Below are positions 8,063-16,696 of a stretch of 34,478 bases of DNA, piece by piece. The notes below the pieces were generated by a model. It saw only the letters and a program-made list of their open reading frames with translations. It ran no database searches and was not told where the DNA came from. Numbering within the stretch: the first letter of the stretch is position 1; every line of letters begins with the position of its first letter. Origin of the DNA: Sporosarcina quadrami (GTDB taxonomy: Bacteria; Bacillota; Bacilli; Bacillales_A; Planococcaceae); assembly GCF_014836615.1 (NCBI RefSeq), contig NZ_JACSQN010000025.1, forward strand, positions 1 to 34,478. The letters run 5' to 3'. Both the position numbers and the translations under genes were made by a program.

Positions 8063-8800
8063 TTAGGATAGGAAGTAGATGAAAGCTTGTTTCATATTTT
8101 GGAGCTCCATCAGCTTATCATAATTAAATTGAACGACCATGGCAAAACTGTTCATTAAAAAATGGGCAATCATCGGAGCCCAAATTCGTTGTGTCACGTA
8201 ATAGATGAACGCGAACACTAAACCGGGTGCCATGTAGATGAGCAAGTGTTGCGGCTCCCCGTGAACGAGGGAAAAGAGTGCTGCACTGACGAGCGCGGCA
8301 ATCCAGAAGTTTGTCTTCGTATAAAGACCTCCGAAAAGAACTCTTCTGAAGATGATTTCTTCAAGCAGTGGCGCGAAAATCACAATGGGGATAATCAGAA
8401 TGTACGAAGCTTTCGCGATCTCTCCAAGCATTGCAGTGTTTTCCGATCCCGGCGTGACACCGAACGCCATTTCAATAATGCCCCCAATCATCTGTCCTGC
8501 CATCGCCATGAAGAATCCGAGCACTCCAAAGAGAATCGTTTTGCCGACAGATGCTTTCTTACCTTTTTTGAAGAAATTCCAGAATTGCTTATTACGTGTT
8601 GTCATATAAAGGATAAATGGAGCTGCGACTAAGTTTGAAATGAACAGGCCCCATGCGATGGCGTTCAATTCGGCCAATTCTTTAGGCTGGCCGCCTGTAT
8701 CCATGAAGTATGTAAACAAACTTCTGCTGACAGGAAGACTTCCAAATTGCATTGCAATGTATATTAAGACGATCCATATGTAGATTTTCCAGTTTTTCAT
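8063..8800 (-). CDS. ydiL: CPBP family intramembrane glutamic endopeptidase (YdiL-like)
   Basis: A 245-residue polytopic membrane protein of the CPBP (CAAX protease/bacteriocin-processing) family. The three family motifs are present: EEIIFR at residues 147-152 with the two catalytic-type glutamates, FSLVH with H180, and HFLMN with H213 and N217. All residues needed for activity are therefore kept. The start has AGAGAGG upstream. The substrate is unknown; relatives process peptides or confer immunity. It lies between tat and groESL on the opposite strand, exactly as ydiL does in B. subtilis. Confidence 0.9.
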   Translation of the reverse strand: MKNWKIYIWIVLIYIAMQFGSLPVSRSLFTYFMDTGGQPKELAELNAIAWGLFISNLVAAPFILYMTTRNKQFWNFFKKGKKASVGKTILFGVLGFFMAMAGQMIGGIIEMAFGVTPGSENTAMLGEIAKASYILIIPIVIFAPLLEEIIFRRVLFGGLYTKTNFWIAALVSAALFSLVHGEPQHLLIYMAPGLVFAFIYYVTQRIWAPMIAHFLMNSFAMVVQFNYDKLMELQNMKQAFIYFLS

Positions 8801-8880
8801 ACGTTATAACCTCTCTTCTGTTGTCCATTTTAGCGGTTTCCATAAAGATAAGCAAAGAGAAAACTATTCAAGTATTTTAC

Positions 8881-8909
8881 TTGCATTTGTTGCCTAACTT
8901 GATTATGAT
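8881..8909 (+). promoter_or_regulatory. SigA promoter of groESL
   Basis: TTGCAT (8881-8886) and TATGAT (8904-8909) are 17 bases apart. The predicted start of transcription, about 8916, falls just before the CIRCE element. Confidence 0.75.
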
Positions 8910-8919
8910 TATAAATGTA

Positions 8920-8946
8920 TTAGCACTCGTGCTTACTGAGTGCTAA
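8920..8946 (+). promoter_or_regulatory. CIRCE element (HrcA operator)
   Basis: A perfect consensus TTAGCACTC-N9-GAGTGCTAA. HrcA binds this inverted repeat and represses groESL until heat shock. No CtsR heptad repeat is visible nearby. Confidence 0.97.
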
Positions 8947-8979
8947 AAAGAAGATATAATGTCGAGGAGGTTGTTTCAT

Positions 8980-9264
8980 TTGTTGAAACCATTAGGTGAC
9001 CGTATCGTAATCGAACTAATCGAAGCAGAAGAAAAGACGTTAAGCGGTATCGTACTACCGGATTCTGCGAAAGAAAAGCCGCAAGAAGGTAAAGTGATCG
9101 CAGCAGGTACAGGCCGTGTGCTTGAAAACGGACAGCGTGTTGACCTTGAAGTAAAAGAAGGCGACCGTATCATCTTCTCAAAATATGCAGGTACTGAAGT
9201 GAAATATGAAGGCAATGAATATTTGATCCTACGTGAAACTGACGTTCTTGCGATCATCGGCTGA
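8980..9264 (+). CDS. groES: Co-chaperonin GroES
   Basis: GroES is the heptameric lid of the GroEL folding chamber. From TTG 8980 the product is 94 residues, [20 protein letters not shown] at its start, equal in length and nearly identical in layout to other Bacillales GroES. It includes the mobile loop around residues 17-33 ([17 protein letters not shown]). AGGAGG at 8965-8970 lies 9 bases before the TTG. An ATG at 8959 in the same frame overlaps the ribosome binding site and would add seven foreign residues, so it is rejected. groEL follows after 48 bases; both are under CIRCE control. Confidence 0.96.
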   Translation: MLKPLGDRIVIELIEAEEKTLSGIVLPDSAKEKPQEGKVIAAGTGRVLENGQRVDLEVKEGDRIIFSKYAGTEVKYEGNEYLILRETDVLAIIG

Positions 9265-9312
9265 ACATACGAATAGATAAGAAGAGACGAAAATCCAGGA
9301 GGGAATCTATAA

Positions 9313-10947
<1,635 letters not shown>

Positions 10948-11052
10948 AATAGCGAAATGAAGCCTTTAACACTAAGGTTTCAAGCTATGTGTCATTTTTA
11001 TTGATACCCATTTTGATGCTTAAAACTTAATTTAGTTCATTTTCTAGCTCTG

Positions 11053-11097
11053 AAAGGCTTCTCATTAGTTGACCAAACTTTTGAGAGGCCTTTTTTT
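11053..11097 (+). terminator. Terminator of groESL
   Basis: AAAGGCTTCTCA (11053-11064) pairs with TGAGAGGCCTTT (11082-11093), with one wobble pair, and continues into a T run. A weaker hairpin (GAAGCCTT/AAGGTTTC) without a T run lies closer to the stop codon. Confidence 0.85.
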
Positions 11098-11153
11098 GTT
11101 TCTTTATTGTAATGTGTAATTAAACTTGTGTTGTCATTTCTCCCCTCTGTTAG

Positions 11154-11602
11154 GATAGAAGTCGTTTAAGCAATTTTGCATCCATTACAGACGTCGTAAA
11201 TTATATATGCTGGCTAGGCAGTCGCTTTACAGAAAGCACGACCGCAGAGAATTGTATGTGATTGGGATGGAAAGAATTCATCTGCAGGAGAGAGCATTGC
11301 TCAATAGAATGCTTAATGGAACAGATGACATCCCAGGTTTGAGAAATATTTCTGGAGTACACGTGTATGTAGATACAGAGGATCTAACAAATAGAGACCT
11401 TATTATTGCTGTGGGTATTGATGACTTGGATTACATACAATGTGTAGAGGAATATCAGAAACGCGGAGTTACATTTTTGATCGTGTTAATACTAGTGAGT
11501 TTTCTAAAAGAATAGTAGAAGCAATTGGTCTTACTGGTGCTATTCGTGTATCCCTCCCTACATTGCCATGACGCTCAAGATATCGGTCTGGAGATTTGGT
11601 AA
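11154..11602 (+). pseudogene. C-terminal relic of a class V aminotransferase (cysteine desulfurase-like)
   Basis: Protein-like sequence runs through several frames. One frame gives FASITDVVNYICWLGSRFT. It switches near 11235 to RRELYVIGMERIHLQERALL and onward to VEEYQKRGVTF. Near 11475 it switches again to FDRVNTSEFSKRIVEAIGLT and GAIRVS. After about 11550 it reads LHCHDAQDIGLEIW and stops at 11600-11602. Read together these look like the last 130 or so residues of a PLP-dependent class V aminotransferase. At least three frameshifts and the lack of any N-terminal or lysine-bearing part mean it cannot be functional. It probably marks deletion during remodelling after groESL. Confidence 0.7.
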
Positions 11603-11658
11603 TTATGAAACTTTAAGAACCGTAAAATCATAGGTCTACAAGAGATGAATTCAAATTG

Positions 11659-11687
11659 TTGACGTCTTAAAATTCATGAGGTATTAT
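11659..11687 (+). promoter_or_regulatory. SigA promoter overlapping first MhqR-type operator
   Basis: TTGACG (11659-11664) and TATTAT (11682-11687) are 17 bases apart. The operator begins on the very next base, an arrangement suited to repression. Confidence 0.7.
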
Positions 11688-11705
11688 TATCTCGAATTCA
11701 AGATA
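11688..11705. promoter_or_regulatory. MhqR-type operator, copy 1
   Basis: The near-palindrome TATCTCGAATTCAAGATA closely resembles the binding site of MhqR, the MarR-family repressor of quinone/catechol detoxification genes in B. subtilis (ATCT-centre-AGAT with a GAATTC core). The downstream genes are of the matching type. Confidence 0.75.
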
Positions 11706-11820
11706 CTTTAATCTGAGTTAAAATGGCAATGCCGAATAGAAACAATCGATAAAGTGGATGGGATTTCCGAAACGAAGGTAATTGACTCTGAATAATAAAA
11801 TATAATTTTTTTTGCTTATA

Positions 11821-11838
11821 TATCTCGAATTCAAGATA
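11821..11838. promoter_or_regulatory. MhqR-type operator, copy 2
   Basis: The same 18 bases as copy 1, 133 bases further on and 120 bases before the dioxygenase start. A TATAAT at 11801-11806 and TTGACT at 11782-11787 are near, but their 13-base spacing is not that of a standard SigA promoter. Confidence 0.75.
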
Positions 11839-11957
11839 TTTATTTCAGTAGATATCACAGACATTATAGAGGAGCTTTTCGAGCAAGCCGAATAAAATCT
11901 AGAACCAATTTAGCCGAAGCGTAATTGATTATTATTATTACAAAAGGAGAGAATAGC

Positions 11958-12941
11958 ATGAATGGATTGAAAGGTATTCATCACGTGACTGCCATTACGA
12001 GCAGCGCTGAAAAAAACTATGAGTTCTTTACCTTTACGTTGGGAATGCGTTTAGTGAAAAAAACAGTGAACCAAGATGACATCCAAACTTATCATTTGTT
12101 TTTTGCGGATGATAAAGGATCAGCCGGTACAGATATGACATTTTTCGATTTTCCGGGTATTCCAAAAGGTACACATGGAACAAATGAAATTTACAAAACG
12201 GCATTCCGTGTTCATTCAGACGAAGCATTGTATTATTGGCTCAAGCGATTTGAAAAATATAACGTGACAAATAAAGGCATCACAGAAGTATTTGGCAAAA
12301 AAGCAATATCATTCGTTGATTTTGATGAACAACAATATATGTTGGTTTCGGATGAGAACAACAAGGGTGTAGCTGCAGGAACGCCGTGGCAAAATGGTCC
12401 GGTTCCTCTGGAATATGCAATTACCGGCTTAGGGCCAATTCATATCCGTATTGCTGAGTTTGACTACTTTAAAAAAATGCTCGAAACAGTTATGGAGTTC
12501 AAAGAAATCGCGAAAGAAGGATCGTTGCATTTATTCGAAGTCGGTGAAGGTGGAAATGGTGCACAAGTAATTGTGGAACATAACGCATTGCTCCCGAACG
12601 GTCGCCAAGGATTTGGTACGGTGCATCATGCTGCTTTCCGAGTGGAAGATACGAGTGCATTAAAAACCTGGATTGACCGTATGGAAACATTCGGCTTCAA
12701 TACATCCGGCTATGTTGATCGATTCTTTTTTGAATCATTGTATGTACGCGTAGCACCAGGTATTTTGTTTGAATGGGCAACAGACGGTCCTGGCTTTATG
12801 GGCGATGAACCATACGAAACAGTGGGGGAAATTTTATCTTTACCACCTTTCCTTGAAGGAAAACGAGAGCAAATTGAGGCATCCGTGCGACCAATCAATA
12901 CGGAGCGCAGCACACTTAACATAGAAAAAGAGTACTTTTAA
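11958..12941 (+). CDS. Ring-cleaving dioxygenase, VOC (glyoxalase) fold, MhqO-like
   Basis: A 327-residue two-module vicinal-oxygen-chelate protein, the layout of the Bacillus MhqA/MhqE/MhqO extradiol-type dioxygenases linked to hydroquinone and catechol resistance. Module 1 opens with LKGIHHVTAITSS, whose histidine is the first metal ligand. Module 2 has FGTVHHAAFRVED and a late GILFEWATDGPGF, offering a histidine and the glutamate ligand. The frame opens 11 codons earlier, but ATG 11958 has AAGGAG (11944-11949) at good spacing. Two MhqR-type operators lie upstream and an FMN reductase gene follows closely, so the pair is probably induced by quinone-type electrophiles. Confidence 0.88.
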   Translation: MNGLKGIHHVTAITSSAEKNYEFFTFTLGMRLVKKTVNQDDIQTYHLFFADDKGSAGTDMTFFDFPGIPKGTHGTNEIYKTAFRVHSDEALYYWLKRFEKYNVTNKGITEVFGKKAISFVDFDEQQYMLVSDENNKGVAAGTPWQNGPVPLEYAITGLGPIHIRIAEFDYFKKMLETVMEFKEIAKEGSLHLFEVGEGGNGAQVIVEHNALLPNGRQGFGTVHHAAFRVEDTSALKTWIDRMETFGFNTSGYVDRFFFESLYVRVAPGILFEWATDGPGFMGDEPYETVGEILSLPPFLEGKREQIEASVRPINTERSTLNIEKEYF

Positions 12942-13011
12942 GGAGGTGAGACATAAAAAAATGGGTTTTTTTGATAAATTATTTGGAACAAAACAAGAGG
13001 AGGAAAAAACA

Positions 13012-13557
13012 ATGTCAAAATCAAATATAGGTATAATTTTAGGATCAACACGTGAAGGACGCGTAAGTCCACAAGTAGGGGCATGGGTAAAAGAATTAGC
13101 AGATAAGCGTGGAGACGCTAATTACACGATTATTGACATTGCTGATTACAAATTGCCGCTTTTAGGTGAAGCTGGCGGCGACGCATCCGGTGCAGCTGCA
13201 TGGTCAGAAATCATTGCAAAACAGGACGGTTTCGTATTTATCGTTCAAGAATACAATCATTCTATCACAGGTGCCCTTAAGAATGCTCTAGATTACTTAC
13301 GTGAAGAGTGGGGCAATAAAGCTGCAGGTATCGTATCTTACGGTTCTGTCGGTGGAGCTCGTGCAACAGAACATTTACGTGGGATTTTAGGAGAGCTATT
13401 AGTTGCGGATGTTCGCGTACATCCAGCATTATCCCTATTTACTGACTTCGAAAACGGTACAGTATTCAAACCAGCTGACGTGCAAGCAGCTTCTGTAAAC
13501 CAAATGTTAGACCAAGTTATCCCTTGGACAACTGCATTAAATACAATCCGCAAGTAA
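13012..13557 (+). CDS. NADPH-dependent FMN reductase family protein
   Basis: A flavodoxin-fold reductase, 181 residues from ATG 13012. The FMN phosphate loop is GSTREGRVSPQ near residues 10-20, and the flavin-contact segments FIVQEYNHSITGALKNALDY and YGSVGGARA are present. Relatives reduce quinones, azo dyes or FMN with NAD(P)H. The start is uncertain. ATG 13012 has a strong GAGGAGG 8 bases ahead; an in-frame ATG at 12961 would add MGFFDKLFGTKQEEEKT, behind AAGGAGG at a long 14-base spacing. Translation from both is possible. It lies within 70 bases of the dioxygenase and shares its terminator, so the two likely form one quinone-response operon. Confidence 0.87.
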   Translation: MSKSNIGIILGSTREGRVSPQVGAWVKELADKRGDANYTIIDIADYKLPLLGEAGGDASGAAAWSEIIAKQDGFVFIVQEYNHSITGALKNALDYLREEWGNKAAGIVSYGSVGGARATEHLRGILGELLVADVRVHPALSLFTDFENGTVFKPADVQAASVNQMLDQVIPWTTALNTIRK

Positions 13558-13598
13558 TTTTATGGATGTGAATTAGCTAGAAAAGCAAATATACTAAT

Positions 13599-13638
13599 AG
13601 TAGTACAAACCGAGAGTCCGGTTTGTACTACTTTTTTT
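13599..13638 (+). terminator. Terminator of the dioxygenase-reductase operon
   Basis: A perfect 14-bp stem, AGTAGTACAAACCG (13599-13612) with CGGTTTGTACTACT (13619-13632), 6-base loop, then a run of Ts. Confidence 0.95.
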
Positions 13639-13640
13639 GT

Positions 13641-13650
13641 GTGCCTGGCA
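13641..13650. repeat. GTGCCTGGCA repeat core, half copy
   Basis: The 10-mer GTGCCTGGCA directly after the terminator is identical to the core of the right arm of the palindrome at 16599-16680 (reverse complement). It looks like a stray half of the same dispersed repeat. Confidence 0.4.
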
Positions 13651-13678
13651 AAAAAAACATCAAATATTCGGAATGCAG

Positions 13679-13707
13679 TTGAATTATATCAATCTCTTCT
13701 ATACAAT
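13679..13707 (+). promoter_or_regulatory. SigA promoter of the serine hydrolase gene
   Basis: TTGAAT (13679-13684) and TACAAT (13702-13707) are 17 bases apart. The leader of about 120 bases contains a six-codon open frame (ATG 13743 to TGA 13763) behind GGGGAGGG, of unknown meaning. Confidence 0.6.
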
Positions 13708-13831
13708 TGCGGTAACGTCGACATGTTGGGGAGGGAACAAATATGATTCGTTATATGGTATGAACAACCTAATCGGATTCCGTTTTATTAAAGCAGCATG
13801 AAAATTGAAATGGAATCCAGGAGGAATCGTC

Positions 13832-14860
13832 ATGAATACAAATAAGAAATTAGCTTATTTAGAAGAGAAGCAGCAGGAGTATTCGTTTTCAGGAGCATTC
13901 TATGGTCAAAAAGGAAACGACATTTTAATGGGTAGCTACGGGTATGCAAATAGGTCTGATAAACTGGCGAATCAGGTAGATACACGATTTTCGATAGCCT
14001 CAGGCTGCAAGATATTCACGGCAGTCGCTATATGCAAGTTGGTTGAGGAAAGGAAGTTGTCTTTTGACTCGAAGTTGAAAGACTGTACAAACATCAGGTT
14101 TCCTCACTTCAGCGAGGATATCACTGTCCAACATTTGTTGACACATACGTCTGGTGTGCCTGATTATTTCGATGAGGAAACGATGGAAGATTATGAGGAA
14201 CTGTGGGTATCGCGACCCGTTTATGGAGTTCGGGAACCTAAAGATTTCTTGCCGTTGTTTCAAGATGATACGATGCAGGCGGAGCCCGGTGGTTCTTTTC
14301 AATACAATAATTCGGGATATATTTTGCTCGGACTCATTGTCGAGCATATGGCCGGATGTAGTTTCACTGACTATGTAGAGGAGCATGTTTTCCGAAAAGC
14401 CGGCATGCTGGATTCAGGATATTTCGAAGTGGATAGTTTGCCGGAGCGGGTTGCACTCGGTTATGTTGAGCAGAAAGATGGCAAGTGGAAGACGAATATT
14501 TTTTCTCTCCCGGCGAAAGGCGGGCCCGATGGCGGAGCTTATACGACTGTCGAAGACATGGCGAAGTTCTGGAAGGCCTTGACCGGAAACCGGTTGCTCT
14601 CGAAAAACATGACAGAGATGCTCGTGAAACCTCGCGTCGAAGTGGATGCAGAAGAGCAGATCTTCTATGGATATTGCGGTTATATGGAAGTGGATGATCA
14701 TCATGATGCCGTGCAGTATATTCAGATGGGTTATGACCCGGGGGTAAATTTCCGCGCTGTGCATCTACCGCAAGATGGGACGACGATTGTTGTTTGTTCC
14801 AATGAAACTGAAGGTGCCTACGAGATGATGAAAGAGATCAAGAAGGTATTAGCCGTTTGA
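13832..14860 (+). CDS. Serine hydrolase, beta-lactamase class C / penicillin-binding protein fold
   Basis: A 342-residue member of the class C beta-lactamase-related serine hydrolases (Pfam Beta-lactamase). The nucleophile motif SxxK is S57-G-C-K60, in a FSIASGCKIF context. The second motif is Y158-N-N160, followed by SGYILLGLIVE. The usual third HxG/KTG motif is not clear; MGYDPGVNF occupies its place. There is no signal peptide, so the enzyme would be cytoplasmic. AGGAGG precedes ATG 13832; a TTG nine codons upstream is less likely. The members include esterases and peptidases, so beta-lactam hydrolysis should not be assumed. Confidence 0.85.
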   Translation: MNTNKKLAYLEEKQQEYSFSGAFYGQKGNDILMGSYGYANRSDKLANQVDTRFSIASGCKIFTAVAICKLVEERKLSFDSKLKDCTNIRFPHFSEDITVQHLLTHTSGVPDYFDEETMEDYEELWVSRPVYGVREPKDFLPLFQDDTMQAEPGGSFQYNNSGYILLGLIVEHMAGCSFTDYVEEHVFRKAGMLDSGYFEVDSLPERVALGYVEQKDGKWKTNIFSLPAKGGPDGGAYTTVEDMAKFWKALTGNRLLSKNMTEMLVKPRVEVDAEEQIFYGYCGYMEVDDHHDAVQYIQMGYDPGVNFRAVHLPQDGTTIVVCSNETEGAYEMMKEIKKVLAV

Positions 14861-14898
14861 TGATATTTGATGCTGATTAAAATATAATACTGATTAAG

Positions 14899-14942
14899 CA
14901 CCAAGATGCCAACCAATTCAATATTGGTATGGCATCTTGGTG
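14899..14942. terminator. Long hairpin between converging genes
   Basis: CACCAAGATGCCA plus ACCAAT pairs with ATTGGT plus TGGCATCTTGGTG, 19 pairs with a single bulged base and a short loop. There is no good T run on either side, so it is either a weak bidirectional terminator between the plus-strand hydrolase and the minus-strand genes or a relic. Confidence 0.6.
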
Positions 14943-14956
14943 TATTGTGCGTTATT

Positions 14957-15171
14957 TTATAACAACAATCTCAAATGCTTCTCGAAATTAACTCCTTCAA
15001 CCGGTGGTGTTCCCGCAAGACTCGTACTACTTCCATTGAACAGCACAACACTATACATGGTTGTTTCACGATGTATGTACATATTTCAAATAACTTGTGC
15101 ATCTTTTTGAGCATATGGCGAGTGGATGCCTGTGATGATGATATGAGCATCCGTTTTTATTTGCAGTTGCC
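14957..15171 (-). pseudogene. Decayed pyridoxamine kinase (pdxK) C-terminal relic
   Basis: On the minus strand one frame reads QLQIKTDAHIIITGIHSPY, then AQKDAQVI, a TGA stop, NMYIHRETTMYSVVLFNGSS, and finally TSLAGTPPVEGVNFEKHLRL. The intact kinase at 21207-22055 has QLEMKKEAHILITSIHSPF, NMYIHQGQTSYSTVPFNGRS and THAAGTPSVEGVHFENHLKL in the same order. The relic lacks the whole stretch between FNGRS and THAAG, including the GTGD catalytic motif, and has an internal stop. Divergence from the intact gene is large, so it is an old or foreign paralogue. Its first codons overlap the last codons of the beta-lactamase-like gene in another frame. Confidence 0.85.
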
Positions 15172-15969
15172 GCGGGCATACATATACACGTCGCTGCCGA
15201 TTTGGGCAATCATCTGACGAGCCTCGTCTTCTGAGCAATCTTTGGACAGAACGGTAACGGCCATGCATTGACGATTTACATACAGCAACGCACACTCATG
15301 CATGATCCCTTCAACTGTTCCTGTTTTCCCAGCAAGCTCCCACTTAGGAATGGCGCCGACGATGGGAGATTCGATTGCAGGCAAGTTGTCGATCAAGCCA
15401 TTCGAAAGTTGTTGTTGTTTCATAATGCGTACCATCTGTTCAGAAGCGTGCAGGGAAACGCACTGCCCCTGAGCAATCTGAGTCAATAAAGTTGTCATAT
15501 CAACTGCCGTTATTTTATTGCTGTTAGCACGATTCGCTTGGACAATCATCAATTTATGATGAATTTCGCTTCTTTCCATTCCTAATCCGTTCATGAATGC
15601 TTGAATCTTTTCCATTCCAATCAAATCTATCAACATATTCGTCGCGGTATTATCGCTTTGGATAATCATTAACGTCACCAAATCATTAATCGGCAATTCA
15701 ATACCGGGTGACATGAACTGCAGAACACCCGAACCGCCGACGATATCGTCCTTTCGCAACTGCAAAAAATCCCCTAATCGAATGCTTCCTTCTTCCGCTG
15801 CCGCAAACACTGCCGCCATGATTGAAACTTTGATGATACTAGCTGCATAATAGGATTCATTTCCATTCAACGAAAATGATTTTCCTTTATTCACATCTTC
15901 CACCACAACCGACCAAGTTCCCTTAGCATCTTTTAAACGCTCTTCTATCTTCGTCTGCAAAGTCTGCAT
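15157..15969 (-). CDS. Class A beta-lactamase-like serine hydrolase
   Basis: A 270-residue penicillin-binding fold protein with the class A motif set S44-I-I-K47, S105-D-N107 and K215-T-G217. The omega-loop ExxLN motif that carries the deacylating glutamate (Glu166 in class A numbering) is not visible: the region reads MIVQANRANSNKITAVDM. There is also no signal peptide. So beta-lactam hydrolysis is doubtful and a peptidase or esterase role is possible. AAGGGGGA lies ahead of the ATG. It follows an SRPBCC gene by 10 bases, in one operon. The last codons (NCK and stop) lie within bases shared with the pdxK relic, so the original C terminus may have been replaced. Confidence 0.85.
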   Translation of the reverse strand: MQTLQTKIEERLKDAKGTWSVVVEDVNKGKSFSLNGNESYYAASIIKVSIMAAVFAAAEEGSIRLGDFLQLRKDDIVGGSGVLQFMSPGIELPINDLVTLMIIQSDNTATNMLIDLIGMEKIQAFMNGLGMERSEIHHKLMIVQANRANSNKITAVDMTTLLTQIAQGQCVSLHASEQMVRIMKQQQLSNGLIDNLPAIESPIVGAIPKWELAGKTGTVEGIMHECALLYVNRQCMAVTVLSKDCSEDEARQMIAQIGSDVYMYARGNCK

Positions 15970-15979
15970 ATTATCCCCC

Positions 15980-16405
15980 TTAATGAACCAATGAAGCTCT
16001 CAACGTCGTAATACCGTTTTCGATATATCCTTTCAAACAGGTTAGCATATACACCCAACCTTCTTTTTGACCGAGCATTTTAGCGACGAGGTCAGGGTCA
16101 TCTTCCTTCAATCCCGATTCAGTCACTTGAATAATCGTACTTTCATCTTCATCAAAGAATGTCATCGTCACCGTTGTTTCTCCCCAATCGAAAACAATTT
16201 TCTTGTTTTCCTCAACCTCTTTTACATGGATATTCCCTTCGGCACCATATTCCTCATACTTCCACGTAATGTTTTTGTCTTGTTCGACTCTAGCTGTACC
16301 TGAAGAAAACCAATAGCCGCCCATTTTCTGTGGATCGACAATCGCCTCGAACACGTCCCTTGCAGGTTTGAGAATCATCATTTTTGTTGTAATATCAGTA
16401 TTCAT
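15980..16405 (-). CDS. SRPBCC / AHSA1-like domain protein
   Basis: A 141-residue single-domain START-like protein of the AHSA1 group. It begins MNTDITTKMMILKPARDVFEAIVDPQKMGGYWF, where the PARDVFEAIVDP segment is typical of the family, and has the late helix QKEGWVYMLTCLKGYIENG. Members bind hydrophobic ligands; no enzymatic residues can be assigned. The ribosome binding site is AAAGGA, rather distant from the ATG. It is the first gene of a two-gene operon with the beta-lactamase-like gene, behind a candidate promoter at 16455-16483. Confidence 0.85.
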   Translation of the reverse strand: MNTDITTKMMILKPARDVFEAIVDPQKMGGYWFSSGTARVEQDKNITWKYEEYGAEGNIHVKEVEENKKIVFDWGETTVTMTFFDEDESTIIQVTESGLKEDDPDLVAKMLGQKEGWVYMLTCLKGYIENGITTLRASLVH

Positions 16406-16454
16406 TGTAGGTAGTTCCTTTCTGTCATGTAGGTGGAATCACCGTTTTGGGATA

Positions 16455-16483
16455 ATCCTATCATCATCACTTATTCGACACAA
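16455..16483 (-). promoter_or_regulatory. Candidate SigA promoter for the SRPBCC operon
   Basis: On the minus strand TTGTGT (16478-16483) and TAGGAT (16455-16460) are 17 bases apart, about 50 bases before the start codon. Confidence 0.4.
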
Positions 16484-16545
16484 TGAGCCAAAGTCCTTTT
16501 ATAAAAAATCATCCATGCTGTCTGGATTAACGAATGTTTCTGATA

Positions 16546-16596
16546 CACTAAAAGAAGCTTCACATTAAGTCATTGGACTTTTGTGTAGCTTCTCTT
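16546..16596 (-). terminator. Candidate terminator downstream of the DUF421 gene
   Basis: GAAGCTTCACA and TGTGTAGCTTC pair around a central loop. Read on the minus strand, the stem ends in CTTCTTTTA, a short T tract. It lies 100 bases past the DUF421 stop. Confidence 0.55.
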
Positions 16597-16598
16597 TT

Positions 16599-16680
16599 GG
16601 TGCCAGTCACTCATTCAAACGTGAAAGTTAAAACAATCAAGTTTATTCCGTTTAACGTGATTGTTTGAGTGCCAGGCACC
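16599..16680. repeat. Imperfect palindrome with GTGCCAGGCAC-type ends
   Basis: Outer arms GGTGCCAGTCACTCA (16599-16613) and TGAGTGCCAGGCACC (16666-16680) pair at 13 of 15 positions. Inside are further complementary pieces (AAACAATCA 16631-16639 with TGATTGTTT 16658-16666). A tandem CACCGTATTTA pair follows at 16677-16699 and runs into the DUF421 stop codon. It has the look of a dispersed REP-type element; no transposase is in the window. Confidence 0.65.
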
Positions 16681-16696
16681 GTATTTAGCACCGTAT

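Larger units (their letters stand above)
11603..11957. other. AT-rich regulatory stretch before the dioxygenase
   Basis: No gene of convincing size. It holds two identical operator copies (11688-11705 and 11821-11838), one clear promoter, and short open pieces of unknown origin: frame IDKVDGISETKVIDSE ending near 11796, and VDITDIIEELFEQAE ending near 11895. The latter two may be ends of deleted genes. The ribosome binding site AAGGAG for the dioxygenase is at its right end. Confidence 0.6.

Noticed and set aside
8955..8960. Perfect TATAAT just before the groES ribosome binding site
   Set aside because: A start from it would fall inside the ribosome binding site and there is no -35 box at suitable spacing. 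The promoter upstream of CIRCE is the sound one.
16368..16568. Plus-strand frame ending SMLSGLTNVSDTLKEASH
   Set aside because: It looks protein-like at its end, but overlaps the SRPBCC start and promoter region and has no ribosome binding site.
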